Assembly (NCBI GenBank): GCA_946637575.1
Contig: CAMPBJ010000003.1
Coordinates: 1 to 17,673, forward strand
DNA: 17,673 nucleotides
Reading direction: 5' to 3'
Origin: an uncultured Clostridia bacterium
GTDB taxonomy: Bacteria > Bacillota > Clostridia > Christensenellales > Borkfalkiaceae
Positions 1 through 5,845 of the stretch are shown piece after piece. A program made the translations under genes and the position numbers. Below the pieces are notes generated by a model, which saw only the letters and a program-made list of their open reading frames with translations, made no database searches and was not told where the DNA came from. Position 1 is the first letter of the stretch. Every line of letters starts with the position of its first letter.

Positions 1-162
1 TAAACTATCGACAAAATGTTTTATATAAACTTCTTTTTTTTCCGTGATCGCGGTAAGATTGAATTTATTATTATACTCTAAAAGAATTCCGTAGAATTTA
101 TCTAACTTTTTCTCCTGCTCTTCTGTTAGAATAATATTATACTTTTCAAAAATTTCGTTCAT
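1..162 (-). CDS. rsmG: 16S rRNA (guanine-N7) methyltransferase RsmG, N-terminal part
   Basis: Only the first 54 residues are in the window; the rest lies beyond the left edge. RsmG (GidB) uses S-adenosylmethionine to methylate G527 of 16S rRNA. The segment NKFNLTAIT (residues 32-40) followed by KHFVDSL (48-54) is the characteristic N-terminal signature of the family; the methyltransferase fold itself is not visible. The start is the ATG at 162-160, which is preceded by six T residues and then a TATAAT box, with no Shine-Dalgarno sequence, so the transcript is probably leaderless. In most Bacillota rsmG directly follows mnmG; here mnmG is about 5.7 kb away, also on the minus strand, so the pair has been split. 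Family assignment rests on a short but distinctive stretch. Confidence 0.85.
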   Translation of the reverse strand, partial: MNEIFEKYNIILTEEQEKKLDKFYGILLEYNNKFNLTAITEKKEVYIKHFVDSL

Positions 163-508
163 AAAAAAATTATATCATAGCGGAAAAAAATAAACAATGA
201 TTTTTTTATCAACTTTTTTTTTTGGGTTTTACGTTTATTATTTTTTTGCCGTGATTTTATGATTATTTTTTTAATTTCAGGATAAAATTATGAACATATA
301 AAAATTTCGTCAACAAGTTATAAAGAAAGTTTTTAACTTTAAATCTTTCGTTAAAATAATATATTTTTTAAGTTATCAACTTATTATCGTACCTATACTA
401 ATAATACCACTTTTTAAAATTTAAATAATAAATAACCTTACAAAGTGAAACTGCGTACGGTTTAATTTTTTTAAAAGGCTTAAAGCCGTGCTTTATAGAT
501 AAAAATTC
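163..508. other. AT-rich gene-free region, candidate replication origin
   Basis: This is the longest gene-free stretch in the window, between divergent rsmG and dnaN. It is very AT-rich, with long T and A runs that could serve as an unwinding element. The decamer TTATCAACTT occurs twice exactly, at 206-215 and 373-382. It resembles a degenerate DnaA box (consensus TTATCCACA) with two differences. The second copy lies in the inverted repeat TAAGTT-ATC-AACTTA (369-383). A related reverse-strand TTATAACTT is at 323-315. No perfect DnaA box is present. Origin function is inferred from location and composition. Confidence 0.4.
169..197 (-). promoter_or_regulatory. sigma-A promoter of rsmG
   Basis: On the minus strand, TTGTTT (197-192), a 17-base spacer and TATAAT (174-169), with TG one base upstream of the -10 (extended -10). 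The expected transcription start, 7 bases past the -10, is base 162, which is the A of the rsmG ATG. Confidence 0.75.
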
Positions 509-537
509 TTGATTTTTTCTTTAAAGTAATATATAAT
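509..537 (+). promoter_or_regulatory. sigma-A promoter of dnaN
   Basis: TTGATT (509-514), 17-base spacer, TATAAT (532-537). The expected start is near 544, giving a leader of about 30 bases to the dnaN ATG at 575. The -10 box overlaps an upstream in-frame ATG at 536, which therefore cannot be the translation start. Confidence 0.85.
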
Positions 538-574
538 GTATAAGAATAGTTTTAAAAACTTGTTTGGAGAATAT

Positions 575-1675
575 ATGAAAGTTATTTGTGAAGGATTAGA
601 TCTTTCGGACGCGGTGCTTAAAGTAAGCAAAGCCCTGTCTTCGAGAACGACTAATCCCGTTTTAGAGGGAATAAAAATCACCGCCAAAGGAGATACTCTC
701 ACCCTTCTTGCGACCGACCTAGACTTAACTATCGAAAAGAAGATAAAAGCGGACGTTCTTATGGAAGGGGAAACGGTAGTCGTCGGAAAGTATTTTATCG
801 ACTTTATCAAAAAACTCGAGAACGAGCAAGTCGAACTTTCCCGTCTTTACGACGAACAATTAAACATAAAGTACGCGGATTCTGAAAGCGTTTTGCAGAT
901 CTTCCCCGTGGAAAACTATCCTTTGATAGACAAAAAGGAAGAAGGAAACAAATTTTCACTTTCCAAAAAAGATTTTAAGGAGATCGTCGAAAAAACTTGC
1001 TTTGCCTGTTCTTTGGACGATTCGAGACCTATTCTTAAAGGCTGCTTATTCGAGTCCAAAGGAAATATGTTAAACGTTGTTTCTCTCGACGGATTCAGGA
1101 TGGCGATAGTTAAAAAAGAAGTTAAGTCCGAAAACGACTTTTCCGCGATAATCCCCGCAAGAGCGTTACAGGAGATGTCGAGACTTATCGAAAAAGAGGA
1201 CGGAGACGTTATCGTAAACTTACAGAAAAATAAACTATTTGTAGAGATCGACAACACCGTTTTGATATCGAGACTTATTGAAGGGGAATTCGTAAAATAC
1301 AACCATATTTTACCGAACAGTTTTGAAAATATCGTAACGGTAAATAAAAGCGCGCTTTTAAACAGTATCGAAAGAGCGTCGGTCGTTGCGAAAAACGATA
1401 GATACAACATAATAAGATTCGATATAAAAGAAAATATTATGACCGTTTCTTCTAAATCCGAAGTAGGTTCGGTTACCGAAAACGTCAATATCAACTTAAA
1501 CGGAAAAGATATGTCGATAGCGTTCAACGGCAAATACCTTACGGATTATTTAAGAATATGTAACGACGAATTTATCAATTTTAAGTTAAATTCTTCGATA
1601 GATCCTTGCGTTATATCCCCCGTCGAAAAGGAAGACAACGTTTATCTCGTACTTCCGGTACGTATAAACGCTTAA
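575..1675 (+). CDS. dnaN: DNA polymerase III sliding clamp (beta subunit)
   Basis: DnaN forms the ring-shaped dimer that tethers DNA polymerase III to DNA and is a hub for replication and repair proteins. The 366-residue product has the normal family length. It begins MKVICEGLDL, contains the KALSSRTTNPVLEGI motif of domain 1, and ends in the typical VLPVR-type C-terminus (YLVLPVRINA). An in-frame ATG 13 codons upstream (536) is rejected because it lies inside the -10 box of the promoter and because GGAGA (566-570) is correctly placed for the ATG at 575. dnaN normally follows dnaA; here dnaA is absent from this position and rpmH follows 56 bases downstream on the same strand. Confidence 0.97.
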   Translation: MKVICEGLDLSDAVLKVSKALSSRTTNPVLEGIKITAKGDTLTLLATDLDLTIEKKIKADVLMEGETVVVGKYFIDFIKKLENEQVELSRLYDEQLNIKYADSESVLQIFPVENYPLIDKKEEGNKFSLSKKDFKEIVEKTCFACSLDDSRPILKGCLFESKGNMLNVVSLDGFRMAIVKKEVKSENDFSAIIPARALQEMSRLIEKEDGDVIVNLQKNKLFVEIDNTVLISRLIEGEFVKYNHILPNSFENIVTVNKSALLNSIERASVVAKNDRYNIIRFDIKENIMTVSSKSEVGSVTENVNINLNGKDMSIAFNGKYLTDYLRICNDEFINFKLNSSIDPCVISPVEKEDNVYLVLPVRINA

Positions 1676-1731
1676 AATCAAAAACAATATTTTATACGGG
1701 TAACCTTGCGTTATCTTAAAAGGAGTTAAAA

Positions 1732-1866
1732 ATGAAACAAACTTACCAACCCAAAAAGAGACAGAGAAGTAAAGTACACGGGTTCAGAAAGAGAATGAAA
1801 ACCCGTTCCGGAAAGAACGTGCTTAAAAGACGTAGAAACAAAGGCCGTCATAAACTTTCCGCTTAA
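1732..1866 (+). CDS. rpmH: 50S ribosomal protein L34
   Basis: A 44-residue, strongly basic protein starting [20 protein letters not shown] and ending in a GRHKLSA tail, which is the L34 pattern throughout. L34 binds 23S rRNA in the large ribosomal subunit. AGGAG (1721-1725) is an excellent ribosome binding site. It precedes rnpA by 12 bases, the nearly universal rpmH-rnpA pairing. Usually rpmH points away from dnaA-dnaN across the origin; here it is co-oriented with dnaN and may partly be read from the dnaN promoter, since no clear terminator separates them. Confidence 0.97.
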   Translation: MKQTYQPKKRQRSKVHGFRKRMKTRSGKNVLKRRRNKGRHKLSA

Positions 1867-1878
1867 TCTTTTTAACTT

Positions 1879-2214
1879 ATGGCAACCGATTATAGATTAA
1901 AAAAAGAGAAAGACTTTAATCTCGTTTTTAATAAAGGTAAACGGTTGTTTTCTTCCGCTTTAACTATGGTTTTTGTTCCGGCAAAAGAGTTAAAAGCGGG
2001 TTTTGCCGTAAGTAAAAAACACGGCGGAAGTGTAAAGAGAAACAAAATAAAAAGACTTCTTAGGGAGTCTTTCAGAAGTTTTCTTCCGAGCCTTTCGGGT
2101 CAAAACTTCTTTTTTGTTTTTATTCCGAAAATAAGGGACGAGTATTCCTTGGATATTTTTAAAAGCAATATGGAATATCTTCTTAAAAAAGGCGGTTTTA
2201 TTTTAGATGCTTAA
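1879..2214 (+). CDS. rnpA: Ribonuclease P protein component
   Basis: The protein cofactor of RNase P, which binds the catalytic RNA and the pre-tRNA 5' leader. The 111-residue basic protein begins with the standard [18 protein letters not shown] pattern. It carries the RNR-type signature as [11 protein letters not shown] (residues 53-63), including R54, N55, K58, R59 and R62. The catalytic RNA partner, rnpB, is encoded 3.2 kb downstream in the same direction. No Shine-Dalgarno sequence precedes the ATG; the 12-base gap after rpmH suggests translation by coupling. The last 8 bases overlap the start of yidD. Confidence 0.96.
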   Translation: MATDYRLKKEKDFNLVFNKGKRLFSSALTMVFVPAKELKAGFAVSKKHGGSVKRNKIKRLLRESFRSFLPSLSGQNFFFVFIPKIRDEYSLDIFKSNMEYLLKKGGFILDA

Positions 2215-2440
2215 ATTTGTAAGTATAAAACTTATACGGTTTTATCAAAAGTATTTATCTAAAAAGACCTGCCGCTTTATCCCGACTTGTTCGGAATACA
2301 CTTTGGAGGCGATCTTAAAACACGGTTTTTTTATCGGCGTTGCGCTAGGGATTTGGCGGATACTCCGCTGCAACCCCTTCTCAAAAGGCGGATTCGATAA
2401 AGTTCCGGATAAGAAAAGCGTTCTTAAATGGGTTTATTAA
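2207..2440 (+). CDS. yidD: Membrane protein insertion efficiency factor YidD
   Basis: A 77-residue YidD (DUF37) protein, a small membrane-associated factor that helps YidC insert inner-membrane proteins. The family hallmarks are all visible: IRFYQKYLS near the N-terminus, [15 protein letters not shown] (residues 22-36, Cys22 and Cys28), a hydrophobic amphipathic stretch, then [15 protein letters not shown] with Cys55. It overlaps rnpA by 8 bases, with a ribosome binding site (AAAGGCGG) inside rnpA, and is followed 13 bases later by yidC. This is the conserved rnpA-yidD-yidC order. Confidence 0.96.
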   Translation: MLKFVSIKLIRFYQKYLSKKTCRFIPTCSEYTLEAILKHGFFIGVALGIWRILRCNPFSKGGFDKVPDKKSVLKWVY

Positions 2441-2453
2441 AGGTACTTTTTCT

Positions 2454-3971
2454 ATGGATATAATCAGTTTTGGCAGTTTTACTTTGGGCGAAACGGGCAA
2501 CTGGATCGCCAACATTATAAGCTGGCTCGTCAACGGTACGTCGGTCGCCGTCGGAATCGTTTTGTTTACGCTTATTCTAAAAGCGATAACGCTACCTTTC
2601 GACGTTATGTCGAGGGTTTCGATGCGTAAAAACTCCCTTAAAATGGAAGAGATGCGTCCGGAACTCGAAAGACTTCAAAAACAGTACGCGGACGACAAGA
2701 TGCTCTACAACCAAAAGATGCAGGCGCTCTATAAAAAGAACGGCTACTCTATGTGGGGCGCGTGCTTACCGACGATCCTTACGCTAGTCATCTTTATCGT
2801 CGCAATAAACGGTTTCACCACCTATTCGCAATATAAAAACCGCGAGTATTTTTACGAAATGACGAACGCTTATAACAACGTCGTTTACGCGGGCTTCGAG
2901 ATCGACGGTGAGTACCTTTCGCGTGACGCGGAGGGAAAACTTAAAGTCGACGACACGAAGGTCTTATCTCTTTTAAGCGAAGAAGAAGGGTTTGACGCGG
3001 AAGTAGAAAAGGAAGTAAATAACGTAACCTTGGTGATAAAGAGAACCGAAAACACGGGCAACACCATCGATTTATCCTTACACACCGCAAACGGTTACGT
3101 AAACTATATCCGTACGTATCTAAAAAGCGGGGATTCCGTTCAGTTTTCCGGTAATCCGAGGTATACGATTATCGCGGAAAAATTAGAAAATTCCGCTGAT
3201 AATCCAAACCCCCTTGCGAGCGAGGAAAATAACTATCTTAAAACCGAGAAAGGCAAAACTTATTCCGAGTACGTGGACGGCGGAACGTTCAACGCGAACG
3301 ACTTTATTAAAGATATAAGAAGATTTATGTCCGCGACGCAGTATAGAAAAACGCAGGCGTCTTTCCTTTGGGTAAAGAGTATCTGGGCGACAGACTCTCC
3401 CATGGCGCACCCTGTTGCGGAAAAGGCGCAGACCATTAACCAGAGAGGTAGTTGCGAGTGTAACGGAGAGGCGATAACTTATCTTACCGAAGAAAACTAC
3501 GCAGAACTTACCTACAAGTTGGGCGAAGAAAAGGCAGCGCCGAACGGTTACTTTATTTTAGTCATCTTAACGGCGTTATCTTCACTTTTGATGCAACTTG
3601 TAACGAGCAAGAGTCAAAAAGCGCAGATGGAACTTCAGACGGTGGACGGTCAGGGCGCGCAGACGCAGAAGATGATGACCTGGCTTATGCCGATCATGAT
3701 GGCGGTGTTCGCGTTCGTCTATACCGCGGCGTTCTCGATCTACATTATTTTAAGTTCTTTGATAAGCGTTGCCACAACCCTTATTACAAACTATTTTGTC
3801 GGAAAGAAGTTCGATAAAATAAAGACGGCGAAGGCGTCCGCCCCCGTTCGCGGTAGGATCTACGTTAAAAAAGAAGAGCCGAAAAAGAACGAAAAGAAAA
3901 AAGAAGAACCTAAAAAAGTTGACTTTTTGAACAGCGAAAGAGAGAATAGAAGAATAAGAAAAGGAAAATAA
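2454..3971 (+). CDS. yidC: Membrane protein insertase YidC/OxaI family, with enlarged outward-facing loop
   Basis: YidC inserts and folds membrane proteins, alone or with SecYEG. At 505 residues it is nearly twice the usual Gram-positive length. TM1 (about residues 28-50) leads into a charged cytoplasmic hairpin (SMRKNSLKMEEMRPELERL), then TM2 (about 98-118). An unusual extracytoplasmic segment of about 240 residues follows before TM3 (about 364-383); TM4 and TM5 lie around 410-455. The FLW motif that usually follows TM2 closely appears only at 304-306, so most of the extra sequence is inserted before it. Part follows it, including a Cys-Glu-Cys at 334-336. The hydrophilic-groove arginine of TM1 appears to be Lys43. 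There is no lipoprotein signal. A lysine/glutamate-rich basic tail ends the protein, as expected for ribosome contact. Confidence 0.93.
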   Translation: MDIISFGSFTLGETGNWIANIISWLVNGTSVAVGIVLFTLILKAITLPFDVMSRVSMRKNSLKMEEMRPELERLQKQYADDKMLYNQKMQALYKKNGYSMWGACLPTILTLVIFIVAINGFTTYSQYKNREYFYEMTNAYNNVVYAGFEIDGEYLSRDAEGKLKVDDTKVLSLLSEEEGFDAEVEKEVNNVTLVIKRTENTGNTIDLSLHTANGYVNYIRTYLKSGDSVQFSGNPRYTIIAEKLENSADNPNPLASEENNYLKTEKGKTYSEYVDGGTFNANDFIKDIRRFMSATQYRKTQASFLWVKSIWATDSPMAHPVAEKAQTINQRGSCECNGEAITYLTEENYAELTYKLGEEKAAPNGYFILVILTALSSLLMQLVTSKSQKAQMELQTVDGQGAQTQKMMTWLMPIMMAVFAFVYTAAFSIYIILSSLISVATTLITNYFVGKKFDKIKTAKASAPVRGRIYVKKEEPKKNEKKKEEPKKVDFLNSERENRRIRKGK

Positions 3972-4004
3972 TAATTTAAAATAGTTTAGGAGATTTAGGA
4001 GAAA

Positions 4005-4871
4005 ATGCAGTTTACAGGCAAATCCGTGGAGGAAGCGGTAAAGAAAGGGTTAGAAGAACTGTCTTTAACCGAAGACGACGCTCATATAGTCGTTCTCGAA
4101 GAGGCGGTAAAGGGACTTTTCGGCAGGATCAAAAAAGAAGCGGTAGTCGAGATCACCGTAAAAGAAAAGAAAAAAGAAAAGCCCGCGAAAAAAGAAAAAG
4201 CGGAAAAGGAAGAGTTTTCGATAGACTCCGCAAACGACACGGTGGAGTTCGTTCAGGCGATTTTGGATAAGTTGTCTTTTGTTGCGAAAGCGACGTTAAA
4301 GGAAGAAGATCCATTAACCATCGAGATAATCGCCGAAAACCCCGCGGAAGTTTTAGGAAGAAAGGGCGAAAGTTTGGACGCTTTGCAGACCTTGGCGAGC
4401 GCAAGATACAACTTAAACAAAAAAGAATACAAAAAGGTAGTCGTCGACTGCGAAAATTACAGGGCAAGAAGAGAAGATACGCTTGTCGCCCTTGCTCACA
4501 GGTTAGAGGCGAAAGCCACAGAAACCAGAAGAGAAGTTATATTAGAACCGATGAGTCCGTTTGAAAGAAGAATTATTCACACCGCGCTCTCTAATAGCGA
4601 AACGGTAACGACGCGTAGCGACGGACAAGAACCGAACAGGTACGTCGTCATCGTTCCGAACGATAAGGACGAATTCTCTCGCCCCTACAACGCCGGAAGA
4701 AATAAAGGAAGAAACGGCGACAGGGACAGAAAAGGCGGAAGGAATAATTTTAGAGGAAACGGCAGAAACGGCAGAGGAAACGGAAGAAAACCGAGCGGTT
4801 TTACCGAAGAGAGAAAGAAAAAACCGTCCGGATTCGGAACTTACTTAGGAAACAGCCTTAAAGGCGAGTAA
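4005..4871 (+). CDS. jag: RNA-binding protein Jag/KhpB (SpoIIIJ-associated)
   Basis: Jag/KhpB is a cytoplasmic RNA-binding protein linked to cell-wall and division control; it is almost always encoded beside yidC. Of 288 residues, the first 50 or so form the Jag_N domain (FTGKSVEEAVKKGLEEL and GLFGRIKKEAVVE). A lysine/glutamate-rich linker follows, then a KH domain with the GRKGESLDALQ loop, and an R3H domain with EPMSPFERRIIHTAL. The last 65 or so residues are an Asn/Gly/Arg-rich basic tail, longer than in typical homologues. AGGAG precedes the ATG. Most Bacillota have mnmE next; here the FTR-like gene follows 4 bases downstream. Confidence 0.95.
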   Translation: MQFTGKSVEEAVKKGLEELSLTEDDAHIVVLEEAVKGLFGRIKKEAVVEITVKEKKKEKPAKKEKAEKEEFSIDSANDTVEFVQAILDKLSFVAKATLKEEDPLTIEIIAENPAEVLGRKGESLDALQTLASARYNLNKKEYKKVVVDCENYRARREDTLVALAHRLEAKATETRREVILEPMSPFERRIIHTALSNSETVTTRSDGQEPNRYVVIVPNDKDEFSRPYNAGRNKGRNGDRDRKGGRNNFRGNGRNGRGNGRKPSGFTEERKKKPSGFGTYLGNSLKGE

Positions 4872-4875
4872 GAAT

Positions 4876-5073
4876 ATGAAAATAAGATTAAACGAAAACG
4901 AAGAGATAGTCAAAACCATAAAAGAAGGGTTAGAAAGAACGGGCGGATACTGTCCTTGCAGATTAAAGAGAACCGAAGAATACAAGTGCATGTGCAAGGA
5001 ATTCAAAGATCAGATAGCCGATCCGAACTTCGAGGGCTATTGTCATTGCAGATTATATTATAAGGAGAAATAA
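4876..5073 (+). CDS. Ferredoxin:thioredoxin reductase catalytic-subunit-like protein (mini FTR)
   Basis: A 65-residue cytoplasmic protein with six cysteines in three C-x-C pairs: CPC (26-28), CMC (38-40) and CHC (56-58). These are the elements of the FTR catalytic subunit, which uses a [4Fe-4S] cluster and an adjacent disulfide to reduce thioredoxin with electrons from ferredoxin. By analogy C26, C38, C40 and C56 would bind the cluster and C28 and C58 form the redox disulfide. The classical spacing is CPC-x16-CPC-x8-CHC; here it is x9 and x15, so the total is preserved but the middle pair is shifted. It sits 4 bases after jag and 2 bases before trxA, a context that fits thioredoxin reduction. 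No FTR variable subunit is seen. Function is inferred. Confidence 0.8.
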   Translation: MKIRLNENEEIVKTIKEGLERTGGYCPCRLKRTEEYKCMCKEFKDQIADPNFEGYCHCRLYYKEK

Positions 5074-5075
5074 AA

Positions 5076-5387
5076 ATGGAAGTTATATTAAGCGGCGCAA
5101 ACTTTACCGAAGAAGTTTTAGAGAGCGATATTCCGGTCCTTGTCGACTTTTGGGCGACCTGGTGCGGACCTTGCAAAATGCTTTCCCCCATCGTCGAAAA
5201 ACTTGCCGAAGAGTTGGACGGTAAGGTTAAAATAGGCAAGGTCAACGTAGACGACGAACAGGAACTCGCGATAAACTACAACGTCGAAGTTATTCCGACG
5301 CTTATTCTCTTTAAAAACGGCAAGGAAGTAAAACGCACCGCGGGTTACTTTGAAAAAGAAGAGATAATCGCAAACTTCGGTTTATAA
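5076..5387 (+). CDS. trxA: Thioredoxin
   Basis: A 103-residue thioredoxin with the canonical active site WCGPC (residues 29-33), preceded by VDFWATW. The cis-proline loop is EVIPTLILFKNG, and the conserved core Asp24 is present. It is a cytoplasmic dithiol reductant for ribonucleotide reductase, peroxiredoxins and other targets. A ribosome binding site (AAGGAG) lies in the end of the preceding FTR-like gene, 2 bases away, so the two are translationally coupled and probably act as reductase and substrate. The stop codon overlaps the putative -10 box of rnpB. Confidence 0.97.
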   Translation: MEVILSGANFTEEVLESDIPVLVDFWATWCGPCKMLSPIVEKLAEELDGKVKIGKVNVDDEQELAINYNVEVIPTLILFKNGKEVKRTAGYFEKEEIIANFGL

Positions 5388-5394
5388 AAGGGTT

Positions 5395-5745
5395 TTTAAG
5401 AAGGTTACGCGGTCGCGGGGACGGAGAGAAACCGTCAATGAGGAAAGTCCGAGCGTTTTAGAAACAGGGTGCCGGAGAAATTCCGGTGAAGGCGACTTTA
5501 AGGAAAGTGCAACAGAAATAAACCGCCTATTTTTAGGTAAGGATGGAAAGGTGCGGTAAGAGCGCACCGCCCTTTCGGTAACGAAAGGGGCAAATGTAAA
5601 CCCCACCCGACGCAAGATTGACAAGACGTCTTACACGGGAGTTTCACCAAGACGTCTTACTAAAATATCGCTGGGGGACGGCGGAGACGCCGTTCGTAGA
5701 TAAATGACCGCGCACGACAGAACTCGGCTTATCGACCTTCTTAAA
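5395..5745 (+). ncRNA. rnpB: RNase P RNA (type A-like)
   Basis: The catalytic RNA of RNase P, which matures tRNA 5' ends. Conserved core elements appear in order: GAGGAAAGTCCGAGC (about 5439-5453), ACAGAAA, GGTGCGGTAAGAGCGCACC, AAACCCCACCC, and the 3' block TAGATAAATGACCG...ACGACAGAACTCGGCTTAT. The ends pair perfectly to form helix P1 (5396-5405 with 5735-5744), which sets the boundaries. The 3' block matches the type-A pattern common in Clostridia rather than the Bacillus type B. A TATAAA at 5383-5388, overlapping the trxA stop, is correctly placed to start transcription at 5395, although its -35 is poor; read-through from trxA plus processing is the alternative. A 13-base sequence is repeated inside the RNA (5622-5634, 5648-5660). 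Confidence 0.95.
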
Positions 5746-5751
5746 ATATAC

Positions 5752-5782
5752 GTGCCGACAAAGGTAATTCCTTTGTCGGCAC
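5752..5782 (+). terminator. Terminator of rnpB
   Basis: A perfect 13-bp stem, GTGCCGACAAAGG / CCTTTGTCGGCAC, with a 5-base loop, starts 7 bases after the end of rnpB. The T-run after it is short and interrupted (AATCATTTTTA). Confidence 0.8.
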
Positions 5783-5798
5783 AATCATTTTTAAAGTG

Positions 5799-5835
5799 AA
5801 AAAAAAGAGTGCGGGATCTATCCGCACTCCTTTTT
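5799..5835. terminator. Bidirectional terminator between rnpB and mnmG
   Basis: An 8-bp stem, GAGTGCGG / CCGCACTC (5807-5814, 5822-5829). On the minus strand it is followed by eight T residues, the best reading, terminating dnaA-mnmG; on the plus strand it is followed by CTTTTTATTTA as a second stop for rnpB. Confidence 0.8.
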
Positions 5836-5845
5836 ATTTATTTTG

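Noticed and set aside
163..508. CRISPR array or transposon end in the AT-rich region
   Set aside because: No regularly spaced repeats, terminal inverted repeats or transposase fragments are visible.
536..574. Upstream in-frame ATG that would lengthen dnaN by 13 residues
   Set aside because: It lies within the -10 TATAAT of the promoter, has no ribosome binding site, and the added residues do not fit the family N-terminus.
916..1533. 205-codon open frame antisense to dnaN
   Set aside because: It is fully embedded in a confident gene, has Ser/Phe-rich composition typical of antisense frames and has no ribosome binding site.
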